A stretch of DNA of 64,000 nt from an uncultured Robinsoniella sp. (GCA_900540475.1 UQGG01000007.1:124001-188000), one strand, 5' to 3'. Shown: positions 45,006 to 54,565, counted from the stretch's first letter. Numbers and translations: made by a program. The notes: a model not told the origin generated them from the letters alone.

Positions 45006-46448
45006 ATGAAGAAAAAAGTGATCAGTGCTTTACTTTGTGCAACAATGGTAATTACCATGGCAGCCGGATGCGGATCAGGCGACAAGACAGAAACTACAGC
45101 AGCAACCAGTGCAGCAAAAGAGACGGAAGCGGCTAAGACAGACGGAAGCGAAGCGGGCAGTGTTGCAGATACGGAAGAAGCAGCAGAAACAAAGGCAGAT
45201 GGGGAAACAGCAGCAGCGAATACAGACTTTGCAGGAGAAGAACTCAGTATTCTGGTTTCTGCAGGATGGATGGATAACCGTTATGATGAAACCATCGCAC
45301 GTTTTGAAGAGACTTATGGAGTAACCGTTGACTTACAGACGATTCCAGCAGACCAGTATGGTGATTTGCTTCAGTCTAAATTAACAACAGATTCCTGTGC
45401 GGATATATTCTGGATTCAGTCAAATCCATTTGCAATCGCATCTCAGATTGTAGATCCTGAAAAATACTGTATTGACTTTTCTGATGCATCCTGGAAAAGC
45501 GTAATGCCGGAAAACAGACTTTCTGCATGTGAATACGACGGCAAGCTGTATGGTTTACAGATCTGGCATAACTCTCCGGAATATGTAATGGTTTATAATA
45601 AAACGTTATTTGGTGAATTGGGATTGGAAGCACCTAAGACCTATGATGAAATGTTAAAGGTCTGTGAGAAGCTGTCAGCAGAAGGCATCACACCATGGTT
45701 TGAGCCTGGAGCTGACGGATGGCAGCATCCACTGGCATTTTTCCAGATCGGCGGAGCATATGAAGCAGACCAGCCTGGATTATATGACAAGCTGAACAAT
45801 AACGAAGCAACATTTGCAGATAACCAGTTAATGATAAAAGTACTGGAACAATACAAGGAACTGGCAGACAAGGGATATCTTGGCGAAGACTGGATCGGAA
45901 CCGACTCCACCAATATGGTAAATGAATTCGCAGACAGAAACTGTGCGATGGCAATTGCCAATTCTTCTTTCATCAAACAGATTCAGGATGAAACAGAAAC
46001 GACAGATGAATTTGGATTATTCTTAGAACCATTGGGAGATAACACATACTTCCCTACAAGCCCGGCTGGTCCTACCATGTTCGGCTATAAAGGAACCACA
46101 CATCCGGAACTTGTAAAAGAATTCTTTAACTTTGTAACAACAACAGAGAGCTTACAGGAAATCCTGGATAATTCACCTTCCTATACAAACCTGGATGTAA
46201 ACGATGATAAATTACAGCAGCACTGGTTACCGGAAGAAGAAGAATTCATGAAGACACTTACCGATGAGCAGATGAAAACACCGGTACTTCAGAATGGTAC
46301 AAAGTATACAAATGATTACTGGATGCAGTTTGGGCAGGATATGGTAGCATACTGTACCGGACAGATGGAAGCAAATGAAGTACTGAAAAATATGGATAAC
46401 AACAGGGCAGAAGCAGCCAAGGTTGCAAACGACCCTGCATGGAAATAG
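45006..46448 (+). CDS. Sugar ABC transporter substrate-binding lipoprotein
   Basis: A 480-aa extracytoplasmic binding protein of the family-1 (MalE-like) type. The signal peptide ends in the lipobox MAAGCG (Cys ~22); an Ala/Thr/Glu-rich linker runs to ~75; the binding domain follows (ELSILVSAGWMDNRYDETIARFEETYG...). It delivers oligo- or monosaccharides to the two permeases encoded next. Strong GGGAGG ribosome binding site. The gene is divergent from the YesMN-type system. Sugar specificity cannot be read; neighbouring GH95 hints at fucose- or galactose-containing oligosaccharides. Confidence 0.93.
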   Translation: MKKKVISALLCATMVITMAAGCGSGDKTETTAATSAAKETEAAKTDGSEAGSVADTEEAAETKADGETAAANTDFAGEELSILVSAGWMDNRYDETIARFEETYGVTVDLQTIPADQYGDLLQSKLTTDSCADIFWIQSNPFAIASQIVDPEKYCIDFSDASWKSVMPENRLSACEYDGKLYGLQIWHNSPEYVMVYNKTLFGELGLEAPKTYDEMLKVCEKLSAEGITPWFEPGADGWQHPLAFFQIGGAYEADQPGLYDKLNNNEATFADNQLMIKVLEQYKELADKGYLGEDWIGTDSTNMVNEFADRNCAMAIANSSFIKQIQDETETTDEFGLFLEPLGDNTYFPTSPAGPTMFGYKGTTHPELVKEFFNFVTTTESLQEILDNSPSYTNLDVNDDKLQQHWLPEEEEFMKTLTDEQMKTPVLQNGTKYTNDYWMQFGQDMVAYCTGQMEANEVLKNMDNNRAEAAKVANDPAWK

Positions 46449-46533
46449 GGACACACTCCATGCTGAACTTTTGGTGCCGGGAGCAGTAAGAAACCTCCCG
46501 GCACTCTCTATCAAAAGAAAGTGGTGAAGTAAT

Positions 46534-47412
46534 ATGAATAAAAAGAAAATCTATCCACAATGGTTCCTGTTTGTCCCATTGGCACTATATATTTTATTTT
46601 TCCTGACACCCAGTATACTCGGTATTTTTTACTCTTTTACCGACTGGAATTCCAGAAGTCTGGGAGAAACAAAGTTCGTAGGTTTACAGAATTATATTGA
46701 GATCTTTACATCGAACAAAGATTATGCATCCGGCATTTTCAACACCCTTAAATTTACGATAATATCGAATGTTTTAAAACTGATTCCGGCACTGTTAATT
46801 GCAATCATGCTGCAGGAAGGTCTGAAAGGCAAAAATGTTTACCGTACACTTTTATACCTGCCATCCGTTTTACCATTCTTGATCATAGGCTTAACCTTTA
46901 AATCCATTTTGAACTATAATACAGGACTTTTAAACAGCTTCCTGGACATGGTACATCTGGGGTTCCTGAAGCAGAAATGGCTCTCAGACCTGGGCGTTGT
47001 ATGGAAATCCATCTATGGTGTGGATGCCTGGAGAGGAATCGGGTATGTAATGACAATCTTCCTGGCCGGACTGAACACCATACCAAAGTCTTACTATGAG
47101 GCTGCCCAGATTGACGGTGCAAATTTCTGGCAGAGAGTAAAAAATATTACCCTGCCCATGCTGCGCGGTGCAATTATGATCAACCTGGTATTCGGACTTA
47201 CATACGGACTGAAAGTATTTGATATTGTCTATGTGCTGACAAACGGAGGCCCCGGACATGCAACAGAGGTTATTACCACATATTCCTACCAGCTCTATTC
47301 CAACGGACAATATGGAATGTCTACGGCGCTTAATACAATTCTCCTCGTGATAACCGCAATAATCGGAGTGGTAGTCGTAAAAGTAATGAGTAAACAGGAG
47401 GTGCAGCAATAA
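46534..47412 (+). CDS. Sugar ABC transporter permease, MalF/UgpA type
   Basis: A 292-aa inner-membrane permease with six membrane segments. The cytoplasmic EAA loop that docks to the ATPase is visible as YYEAAQIDGANFWQRVKNITLPML (~188-211). It lies 85 nt after the binding-protein gene and overlaps the next permease start by one base. No ATPase gene is in the locus, so it probably uses a shared MsmK/UgpC-type ATPase encoded elsewhere. Confidence 0.93.
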   Translation: MNKKKIYPQWFLFVPLALYILFFLTPSILGIFYSFTDWNSRSLGETKFVGLQNYIEIFTSNKDYASGIFNTLKFTIISNVLKLIPALLIAIMLQEGLKGKNVYRTLLYLPSVLPFLIIGLTFKSILNYNTGLLNSFLDMVHLGFLKQKWLSDLGVVWKSIYGVDAWRGIGYVMTIFLAGLNTIPKSYYEAAQIDGANFWQRVKNITLPMLRGAIMINLVFGLTYGLKVFDIVYVLTNGGPGHATEVITTYSYQLYSNGQYGMSTALNTILLVITAIIGVVVVKVMSKQEVQQ

Positions 47413-48233
47413 TGAAAAAGAATGTCGTTCGTAATATAGCCAAACAGATCGTCTGTATTATTATGAGTATCATCGTAGTTGCGCCTTTCTATATGGTAGT
47501 TATCAACTCCTTTAAAAGTAAAAATGAAGCGGCAAGAATGAGCCTTGCACTTCCTACAAAATGGTTCTTCAACAATTACACGGAAGTAATTGAAAAAGGC
47601 AAACTGGTTCAGGGGTTTGCAAACAGTGTCACTTATGCAGTAGTGGCAACTTTCATTGGTGTCATCAGCTGTGCCATGGCGGCATTTGTAATGTGCAGAA
47701 AACGTACAAAAGTGAATAACTTCCTGTATTATTTCGTATTATGTGGATTATTCTTCCCGGTGAACTACGTAACATTGGTTAAGGTATTGACTGTTGCAGG
47801 TCTTGCAAATACCAAATTTGGAATCATTATTGCGTTTACCAGTGCCATGATACCGTTTTGTATCTTCACCATACGGAACTTCGTGCTTTCGCTTCCGGTA
47901 GAATTGGATGAAGCAGCGGTAATCGATGGGGCGGGACCGATCTCTATGTTCTTCAAGATCATCGTTCCTATGTTAAAACCAACGCTGGTAACCTGTTTTA
48001 TCCTGCAGTTTATGGGAGTTTGGAGTGATTTCCTGACACCTTTGTATTTATCTAATAAGAGTTCCATGTTCCCCATGAACATTGCAGTTTACCAGTTCTT
48101 TGGTAAAAACAAAAACTATTGGAATTATATATTTGCCGATATTGTATTGACCTGTCTTCCGGTGGTAATTGTATACCTGATCGGACAAAAATACATTGTA
48201 GGCGGCATGACATCGGGAGCTGTAAAAGAGTAA
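47412..48233 (+). CDS. Sugar ABC transporter permease, MalG/UgpE type
   Basis: A 273-aa permease, partner of the previous one. Six membrane segments; EAA loop ELDEAAVIDGAGPISMFFKIIVPML (~157-181). The ATG overlaps the preceding stop codon (TAATG), so translation is coupled; GGAGGTG lies just upstream. It is followed by a long inverted repeat and then the GH95 gene. Confidence 0.93.
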   Translation: MKKNVVRNIAKQIVCIIMSIIVVAPFYMVVINSFKSKNEAARMSLALPTKWFFNNYTEVIEKGKLVQGFANSVTYAVVATFIGVISCAMAAFVMCRKRTKVNNFLYYFVLCGLFFPVNYVTLVKVLTVAGLANTKFGIIIAFTSAMIPFCIFTIRNFVLSLPVELDEAAVIDGAGPISMFFKIIVPMLKPTLVTCFILQFMGVWSDFLTPLYLSNKSSMFPMNIAVYQFFGKNKNYWNYIFADIVLTCLPVVIVYLIGQKYIVGGMTSGAVKE

Positions 48234-48245
48234 TACGTAAATAAC

Positions 48246-48302
48246 ATCCAGGCATCTGCCCCTCGCCGAAGGCGATTTTAAAAGGGCGGATGCCTGGATG
48301 TG
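48246..48302 (+). other. Long inverted repeat after the ABC permease genes
   Basis: ACATCCAGGCATCTGCCC pairs with GGGCGGATGCCTGGATGT over about 18 bp around a 20-nt loop that itself has CGCC-GAAGG-CG. No T tract follows, so it may stabilise the upstream mRNA or act as a weak terminator. The remaining ~270 nt before the GH95 gene show no clear promoter or structure. Confidence 0.6.
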
Positions 48303-48571
48303 CGTTTCCAAAGGTTGGACAGTCATCACTTTTCGCTGTAAATGTTCATTTGTCCATAAAACGGTGGAAATTAACTGAAATCTAAGTTATGATAGAAACA
48401 CAAAATAATCAGCAGAGTATCAGAGGTATGTTTGAAATCACCGGCTGTTCATTACATAAATAATCAGGCAATACACTTTGGCTGTACGCAACAGGAAAGC
48501 CGGTCTGTATTGTAATAAGTTAGGCAGCGGTGTATGGGTTTTAGACAGGCTCTGGTTAAAGGAGTTATATT

Positions 48572-50800
48572 ATGAACATCACATTAAATAAGGAAGCTTC
48601 CAGATTTGGGGAAGCATTTGCTATTGGAAACGGCCATATGGGAGCCATGGTATACGGCGGAATGAAAACAGACAGGCTGGACTTGTCAGAAAATACGTTT
48701 TTCAGCGGAAATAAAAGCGAAGACGACAATCAGGCTGGAGCCAGTGAGGCATTTTATAAGATGCGGGAGCAGACAGCGGCAGGAGATTATGCGGCGGCTT
48801 TAGAGACTTCCCATAAATTTTACGGTAAGCGCGGCAATTACGGGACGAATCTTCCGGTAGGCCAGATCTTGATTACGCGTATGGATGAGCTGAGTGAGAC
48901 ATCCGGTTATGAGAGAAGCCTGGACTTGGAAAATGGAATCGTGTCCTCGCGGTATATGCAAAATGGGGAACAGGTAACCCGGCAGGCATTTGCATCACAC
49001 CCCCATAATGTCATCGTCTATGAAGCGGTTTGTGATAAGAATGATATGAACCTTTGCATTTCCTTCCAGTCCCTGAGGGACGGGGAATATGTAAAATACC
49101 ATATAGGCGGCATCTTTTTCGTCTGTGAAGCCCATGAGACCATGCACAGTGACGGAACAACAGGGACCTTATTATGCGGAAAAGTCTCGATTCATACAGA
49201 TGGTTTCCCAGAGGCTAAGGAAGATGGGGTCTACATAAAGAGGGCATCCAGGGTTTCCCTTTATATTACAGCAATTACAGATTTCAAGGAAGAAGTATTG
49301 GAGAAAGAGAAACAGATCCTGCAGCTTCAGATGAAGATGAACCGTACCTTTGTAAAAGTGGATGAACTGGCAGTGGAAGAAATCCGGGAAGCCCACAGGC
49401 AGGACATGCAGGCGTTATATTCCAGAGTCACTCTGGATATCGGGGACCAGCCTCTGGTAAACCGCATGTTCCAGATGGGAAGGTATCTGCTATATTCCAG
49501 TTCCAGGGAAGACTCCCTGCTGCCGGCTCATTTACAGGGAATCTGGAATGACAATGTGGCATGCCGGATTGGGTGGACTTGCGATATGCATCTGGATATC
49601 AACACCCAGATGAATTATTGGCCGTCAGAAGTGACCAATCTGCCGGAAACAGCAGTTCCATTGTTTCGATGGATCAGAGAAGACCTTGTTCCGGCAGGCA
49701 GAAAGACAGCAGCTGAAAGCTATGGCTTAAAGGGCTGGGTAGGAGAACTGGTATCGAATTCCTGGGGATACGCTGCGCCTTACTGGGCATCGACCTTATC
49801 CCCGTGTCCCACAGGAGGCGTTTGGACAATTACCCAGATGTGGGAGCATTTCCTGACAAGCCAGGACAAGAAGTTCCTGAAAGAAGAAGCATTTCCGGTG
49901 ATCGAGGAAGCCGTAGTATTTTTCAGTGCGTATCTGTTCGAGGACAAAGAGAGCGGATACCTTACCTGCGGACCCTCCATTTCTCCTGAAAACAGCTTTG
50001 TGGTGGATGGGAAAATCTATCAGATCAGCAATGGGTGTACGCTAGAAATTCTTATGATCCGGGAATTGTTCGATATTTACCAAAAAGCCTGCCGCGTGCT
50101 GAGACGAAAGAATAAAAGGATGAAAGAGACAGCGGATAAAGCAGCACGTTTACTGCCCTACCGGATAACTGGAAACGGGCAGATCGCAGAGTGGAACCAC
50201 GATTACCCGGCGGCTGATCTTCAGCACAGACATACCAGCCATCTGCTGGGATTGTTTCCATTTGCCCAGATAACGCCGGAAAATGAAGAACTGGCTAAAG
50301 CTGCAGAGGCCGTTATCACTGCAAAGCTCACTCCGGAGGAAAACTGGGAAGACACCGGATGGGCAAGGTCTATGCTGATGCTGTATGAGGCGAGATTACG
50401 GCATCCCGGGAAGGCATTGGGTCATATAGACAGTATGCTTACAAATCTGCTGGAGCCAAACGGATTTATCATCCATCCGCCTACACGGGGAGCGGGTTCC
50501 TTTGACAACGTATACGAATTGGATGGCAATACGGGACTGACCTCCTGCATAGCAGAGATGCTGATGCAGAGCCATGACGGCATTATCCGGATTCTGCCCT
50601 GCCTTCCCAAACAGTGGAGTAAAGGAGAGGTTAAAGGGCTTTGCGCAAGAGGCGGCGTTACCGTTGATATCAGCTGGGATGAAAATTTCTGTCAGGTAAA
50701 CTTCGGTTCAGAGCGCAGCAGGCGTATTACAATTCAGTATGGTGAAATCCGCAAGACCATCTTATTAAAGGCGGGAAATACAAGCATTTGTCTGAAATAA
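48572..50800 (+). CDS. Glycoside hydrolase family 95 (alpha-L-fucosidase / alpha-L-galactosidase type)
   Basis: A 742-aa inverting glycosidase. The GH95 layout is clear: an N-terminal beta domain (~1-240) with GNGHMGAMVYGG and LDLSENTFFSG, an (alpha/alpha)6 barrel with HLDINTQMNYWPSEVTN (~345-362), HDYPAADLQHRHTSHLLGL (~545-563) and TGWARSMLMLYEARL, and a C-terminal beta domain. It has no signal peptide, so it acts in the cytoplasm on oligosaccharides imported by the ABC transporter just upstream. Family members remove alpha-1,2-linked L-fucose or L-galactose from host glycans or xyloglucan. AAAGGAG precedes the ATG. Confidence 0.93.
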   Translation: MNITLNKEASRFGEAFAIGNGHMGAMVYGGMKTDRLDLSENTFFSGNKSEDDNQAGASEAFYKMREQTAAGDYAAALETSHKFYGKRGNYGTNLPVGQILITRMDELSETSGYERSLDLENGIVSSRYMQNGEQVTRQAFASHPHNVIVYEAVCDKNDMNLCISFQSLRDGEYVKYHIGGIFFVCEAHETMHSDGTTGTLLCGKVSIHTDGFPEAKEDGVYIKRASRVSLYITAITDFKEEVLEKEKQILQLQMKMNRTFVKVDELAVEEIREAHRQDMQALYSRVTLDIGDQPLVNRMFQMGRYLLYSSSREDSLLPAHLQGIWNDNVACRIGWTCDMHLDINTQMNYWPSEVTNLPETAVPLFRWIREDLVPAGRKTAAESYGLKGWVGELVSNSWGYAAPYWASTLSPCPTGGVWTITQMWEHFLTSQDKKFLKEEAFPVIEEAVVFFSAYLFEDKESGYLTCGPSISPENSFVVDGKIYQISNGCTLEILMIRELFDIYQKACRVLRRKNKRMKETADKAARLLPYRITGNGQIAEWNHDYPAADLQHRHTSHLLGLFPFAQITPENEELAKAAEAVITAKLTPEENWEDTGWARSMLMLYEARLRHPGKALGHIDSMLTNLLEPNGFIIHPPTRGAGSFDNVYELDGNTGLTSCIAEMLMQSHDGIIRILPCLPKQWSKGEVKGLCARGGVTVDISWDENFCQVNFGSERSRRITIQYGEIRKTILLKAGNTSICLK

Positions 50801-50947
50801 CGATTTGGAAATATGCTTGCACCCATTCTCCATTTGAGAAACATTTTTTCCACACAGATCGTTTCTACTTTTTTTGCATAACCGGTGGCATGAAAAATGA
50901 CAGTCAGGCATATATTACTCTAAAGAAAATTTTTAGGGGAGAAGTAA

Positions 50948-52549
50948 TTGGCTGAGTATCGACGTTTTGTGGCTTATATATATGAGTATGTCAATGGTAT
51001 AAAAGGAGAAAATGCAGGATTTGTGAAGGTGGAGTCCAGAAACGGGATCTGCCGTATCCAGCTGCATCTGCAGGCAGTACCGGCAGAAGAGACGAGTCTT
51101 CAGGTGGATGGCTTTGTAAGAACGCAGAATCACGTTGGAGTAATTCCACTGGGGATGTGCAGGGTAAAAGGAAAATCGGCGGAATTTAAAGGAAATACGC
51201 CCCATCGTAATTTTGGGAATTCAGACTATTCCCTGGAACAAATCGCAGGCATGTTCCTGGAAGGGGAAAATGGCAGTGTTTTTGCAACAGCTTGGGATAA
51301 TGAACCCATCGATGTGGACGAATTAAAGAGATTTGCTAAAAATGTCCATATGAAACAAAAAGCAGCAGTAGTAAATAAAGAAAACCCGGAGGCGGTTAAG
51401 TCAGTCCGGGGCGATAAGGCTCCGGAATTTAAGGACAGCATGGAAAAGCTGGCTGATGCAGGTAACGTAAGTGGCATTTCGGAAAAAGAGGAAACAGATG
51501 CTGCTGCTAATGCTCAGAAGAATGACGATTCCAGGCTGGCTGAAGAAAGTTCAGAAACAGCAGTACCCACCTTGGCACAACCGGGGAATGGTGGGGAAAT
51601 GGCAGACGCAGAAGAGATGGCAGATATCGGGCAGAGATCAGACTCTTGGAATCTGGCAGATGCCGAAGAAATAGCAGAGTCAGATGGAATGCCAGGTTCA
51701 GAAGAGTTATCGGCAGCTGAGGGAAGACCAGATTCAGAAATGTTTGAAGCAAAAGCCCCAGGCTCTGAGGAAGTAAAAGAAGCCAATGGTTTTGAAAATG
51801 CGGCTGGAGAAGTCCGGGAAGCCTCAATCGATGCCGATGCAGATGAATTAAGCAGCGGGGATGCAGAAGGTGAGTCAGAGTCAACTGATAGTATGGTTGG
51901 AGAATCTGTTGAAGCGGATGAAAACAATAACAGTAATAACAATGTGGGTAATAATATCCGTAACAATGTCAGAAACAGCGGTTATACAAACAATGGGAAT
52001 ACCAACAATAACGGCAGTTCCAATAACCAATACGCAAATAGCAATAGAAATTCCAACAACGGATACGCAAATAACAACGGTAATTCTAATAACCGATATG
52101 CAAACAACAATGGATATGCCAACAGCGGGAACCAGGTACATATGGCACAGGCTCGTGGACGCCAGCAGGCATCCGGTAGATGTAATATGAATTGTGCCAA
52201 CAGCGGCCTGGACCGTAAGTGGGATCAATTTCAGTGCCATTACCCGCCAATGGAACCATTTACCGATGATGAGATTGTAGAATGTATCCGGATCGCACCG
52301 AAAGACATTATGTTCCTGAGAAGGGATGACCAGCGGTTTGCCCGCAATAATTTCCTGCTGCAAAGCTTTTATAATTATCAGCATCTCATGCTGGGAAGGC
52401 TGCGGGATGGCGGCTATGTTCTGGGGGTTCCGGGACTTTATGAGAATCAGGAACGGTTTATGGCGAATATGTTTGGCTTTATGAACTTTAAGGAAGCAAG
52501 ACCGGGGAAACAGGAGAACTTCGGATATTGGCTGAGACCAGTGAGATAG
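50948..52549 (+). CDS. Repeat-rich protein with conserved N- and C-terminal domains (DUF6128-like)
   Basis: A 533-aa protein starting at TTG (AGGGGAG 4 nt upstream). N-terminal ~130 residues form a beta-rich domain; ~140-320 is Glu/Ala/Ser-rich and acidic; ~325-395 is Asn-rich with repeats such as YANNNGNSNN; ~410-530 is a conserved domain ending in FGYWLRPV, with CNMNCANSGL near its start. The C-terminal part resembles a domain frequent in Lachnospiraceae that I know as DUF6128; I cannot confirm the number. There is no signal peptide. Function unknown; the length of the Asn-rich part may differ between strains. Confidence 0.75.
   Translation: MAEYRRFVAYIYEYVNGIKGENAGFVKVESRNGICRIQLHLQAVPAEETSLQVDGFVRTQNHVGVIPLGMCRVKGKSAEFKGNTPHRNFGNSDYSLEQIAGMFLEGENGSVFATAWDNEPIDVDELKRFAKNVHMKQKAAVVNKENPEAVKSVRGDKAPEFKDSMEKLADAGNVSGISEKEETDAAANAQKNDDSRLAEESSETAVPTLAQPGNGGEMADAEEMADIGQRSDSWNLADAEEIAESDGMPGSEELSAAEGRPDSEMFEAKAPGSEEVKEANGFENAAGEVREASIDADADELSSGDAEGESESTDSMVGESVEADENNNSNNNVGNNIRNNVRNSGYTNNGNTNNNGSSNNQYANSNRNSNNGYANNNGNSNNRYANNNGYANSGNQVHMAQARGRQQASGRCNMNCANSGLDRKWDQFQCHYPPMEPFTDDEIVECIRIAPKDIMFLRRDDQRFARNNFLLQSFYNYQHLMLGRLRDGGYVLGVPGLYENQERFMANMFGFMNFKEARPGKQENFGYWLRPVR
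51922..52130 (+). repeat. Asn-codon-rich tandem repeats in the DUF6128-like gene
   Basis: AAC/AAT-rich units of about 24-33 nt encode Asn-Asn-Gly and Tyr-Ala-Asn-Asn. Copy-number change by slippage or recombination is plausible. Confidence 0.75.
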
Positions 52550-52587
52550 AGGTAGAGACCAGGTATATTTTATTTATTTTATTTGTG

Positions 52588-52620
52588 GGAGGTGCTTTTT
52601 AATAGAAGCACCTCCGTTTG
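52588..52620. terminator. Terminator between the repeat-rich gene and the nrdG-like gene
   Basis: GGAGGTGCTT pairs with AAGCACCTCC around a short A/T loop. The downstream GTTTGTG is only partly T-rich; the site lies between two convergent genes. Confidence 0.65.
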
Positions 52621-52626
52621 TGTTCA

Positions 52627-53325
52627 TCAGTCGTCTAATCCACGAATCCCGGCATCAATGCCCTGTTCTTTTAAGATTTCAGCAAATCCTTCCAGCTCTT
52701 TACGGCTGTAGCTGTGAAATCCTGACTGTATTACATTTTCAGAGTCTTTATAGGCCTGTAAAAAGTATTGTCTGCAGCCGTGAAGCCATGCTCCGATTCT
52801 GTAAAAGTCCTCCGCCGTATGCAGCTCCCTGACTACCGTGGTGCGAAACTCATAATCTATGCCGCAGTCCATTAGATATCCTCCAGATTCCTCAATTGTA
52901 TCCATGGAGATATTAAAGCAGCCTGCCACTCTGCCGTAGTTCTCCGGGGAAGACTTGATATCCATAGCCACATAATCAATCAGCCCAGATTCAACCAGGC
53001 TGCGGATCATGTTCGGATTGCTGCCGTTGGTATCTAATTTTACAAGATAGCCCAGAGATTTTATTTTTTCTATAAATTGGGGGAGTTCTCTGGAAAGTGT
53101 CGGCTCACCCCCGGTTACGCAGACGCCCTCCAGGATACCCTGCCGCTTTTTCAGGTATGCCAGGATTTCTTCTTCCTCTATATAAGGCTCTGCCTCTGGG
53201 TTAAGAACCAGGCCTGCATTCTGGCAGAAGGGGCAGCGGAAGTTACAGCTGCCAAGGAAGAGTGTTGCACCCAGATGCCCGGGATAGTCTAAAAGGGTCA
53301 GTTTGTTAAAGCCATGTATTTTCAT
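52627..53325 (-). CDS. nrdG: Anaerobic ribonucleotide reductase activating protein (radical SAM, NrdG2 type)
   Basis: A 232-aa radical-SAM enzyme that installs the glycyl radical in the anaerobic class III ribonucleotide reductase. The 4Fe-4S motif CNFRCPFC (~28-35) and the SAM motif TGGEPTLS (~72-79) are intact; the N-terminal KIHGFNKLTLLDYPG pattern is typical of the NrdG2 group. A TGGAGGC ribosome binding site precedes the ATG. The reductase gene nrdD is not in the window. Other glycyl-radical activases share the fold, so the partner is the likeliest but not the only choice. Confidence 0.85.
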   Translation of the reverse strand: MKIHGFNKLTLLDYPGHLGATLFLGSCNFRCPFCQNAGLVLNPEAEPYIEEEEILAYLKKRQGILEGVCVTGGEPTLSRELPQFIEKIKSLGYLVKLDTNGSNPNMIRSLVESGLIDYVAMDIKSSPENYGRVAGCFNISMDTIEESGGYLMDCGIDYEFRTTVVRELHTAEDFYRIGAWLHGCRQYFLQAYKDSENVIQSGFHSYSRKELEGFAEILKEQGIDAGIRGLDD

Positions 53326-53448
53326 ATAATGCCTCCAATATGTATGAATGTTCAGTTAAGAGAATTAAATTTTTAGGTTTGTTATTATTATAGCAGATTA
53401 TAAAAGAAAAAGCATATGGATATATTCAGGGTGAGTGGTGGGTTGCAT

Positions 53449-53475
53449 TGATTAATCCACATTGATTAATCCAAA
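53449..53475 (+). repeat. Short tandem direct repeat
   Basis: ATTGATTAATCCA occurs twice in tandem in the divergent nrdG/tadA region. Function unknown; a regulator-binding pair is possible. The rest of this 336-bp gap holds the tadA promoter and a ~140-nt leader without an evident structure. Confidence 0.5.
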
Positions 53476-53485
53476 CAGCTCCTAC

Positions 53486-53514
53486 TTGCGTTCTGCCTTT
53501 TTAAAGGCTATAAT
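53486..53514 (+). promoter_or_regulatory. Promoter of tadA
   Basis: TTGCGT (53486-53491), 17-nt spacer, TATAAT (53509-53514), about 150 nt before the tadA start. Confidence 0.75.
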
Positions 53515-53661
53515 AATTTCATGCCAGCGCAGGCTTCATGAAACGTTTTGGTGATAAATTATCAGGAAAGCTGAGCGTGGGGATGGATAAATTTAGTTTT
53601 AGGTTCTAAAATCCATGGAATCAGCCGGTTATTTTAATTATAAATAGAAGAGAGTAAAAGA

Positions 53662-54159
53662 ATGGAAGAAAATACAAAGATACATGAGAAATATATGCGG
53701 GAGGCTATCCGGCAGGCAAAAAAGGCTTATGCCATTGACGAGGTGCCCATCGGATGCGTAATTGTATATGAGGGCAAAATTATTGCGAGGGGCTACAATC
53801 GCAGAAATATTGATAAGAATACATTGTCCCACGCAGAACTGATTGCCATTCGAAAAGCCAGTAAAAAACTGGGAGACTGGAGGCTGGAAGGCTGTACCAT
53901 GTATATCACCCTGGAGCCCTGCCAGATGTGCTCCGGAGCAATTATTCAGGCGAGGGTTTCCGAAGTAGTGATCGGGAGCATGAATGGAAAAGCAGGGTGT
54001 GCAGGGTCGGTATTAAATCTTCTGGAAATGGAAGAATTTAATCACCAGGCAGCCGTTACCAGAGGGGTTCTGCAAGAAGAGTGCAGCCTGATGCTAAGCA
54101 GCTTTTTTCGGGAGTTAAGAGAAAAGAAAAAGCAGGAAAAAAAGAGAAACGCTATTTAA
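53662..54159 (+). CDS. tadA: tRNA-specific adenosine deaminase
   Basis: A 165-aa zinc deaminase that converts wobble adenosine-34 of tRNA-Arg to inosine. The catalytic motifs are intact: HAELIAIRKA (His zinc ligand and Glu proton shuttle, ~57-66) and EPCQMCSGAI (two Cys zinc ligands, ~86-95). Length is normal. It is followed by the SRP RNA gene, the arrangement seen in Bacillus (tadA-scr-dnaX), but dnaX does not follow here. The ribosome binding site is weak (AGAGAG). Confidence 0.95.
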   Translation: MEENTKIHEKYMREAIRQAKKAYAIDEVPIGCVIVYEGKIIARGYNRRNIDKNTLSHAELIAIRKASKKLGDWRLEGCTMYITLEPCQMCSGAIIQARVSEVVIGSMNGKAGCAGSVLNLLEMEEFNHQAAVTRGVLQEECSLMLSSFFRELREKKKQEKKRNAI

Positions 54160-54194
54160 AATGAAAAATATCGTAATAAAGCGTGCAGTTCTAA

Positions 54195-54223
54195 TTGACA
54201 AATTGGCAAAAACAAGTTATAGT
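54195..54223 (+). promoter_or_regulatory. Promoter of the SRP RNA
   Basis: TTGACA (54195-54200), 17-nt spacer, TATAGT (54218-54223), a near-consensus promoter. A small TGCGTAT/ATACGCA hairpin lies in the ~37-nt precursor leader before the mature RNA. Confidence 0.85.
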
Positions 54224-54266
54224 AAATACTGCGTATGTAATACGCATTTAAATTGTCATAAAATTT

Positions 54267-54528
54267 CCGTGCAGCCGGGGAGTTAGCGGTGCCCTGTACC
54301 TACAATCCGCTACAGTAGGGGTGATACCAATCCGAGGGTTTTTTATTGCGAAGCTGCCCTCTATAAGTGGCGTTGACGTTTGGGTCTCGCGCAACAGGAA
54401 TCTATGAATCGTGTCAGGTCAGGAATGGAGCAGCACTAAGTAGAACCTTCTGTGTGCCGTGAGGCAGCCTGAATTGAGTTAACTGTAGAGGTAACGTTCG
54501 TGGTAGGAATTCAAAGTGCGGTGCACGG
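54267..54528 (+). ncRNA. ffs: Signal recognition particle RNA, large bacterial type (scRNA)
   Basis: RNA scaffold of SRP. The invariant domain IV sequence is present (GTCAGGTCAGGAATGGAGCAG, split around 54415-54436, with asymmetric loop GGAGCAGC). The ends pair, CCGTGCA (54267-54273) with TGCACGG (54522-54528), and an Alu-domain-like 5' part (GGGGAGTTAGCGGTGCCCTGTACC) is present, so this is the ~265-nt Gram-positive form. Exact ends are estimated from the terminal helix. It lies directly after tadA. Confidence 0.93.
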
Positions 54529-54565
54529 ATTGAAATAAAGATAGATACTCCTGTAAAGGAGCGGA

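Noticed and set aside
51922..52130. CRISPR-like repeat array
   Set aside because: The repeats are short, imperfect, in frame and without unique spacers of constant length; they encode an Asn-rich linker.
53449..53475. Attachment site or transposon end at the tandem 13-mer
   Set aside because: No integrase, transposase or matching second copy is found in the window.
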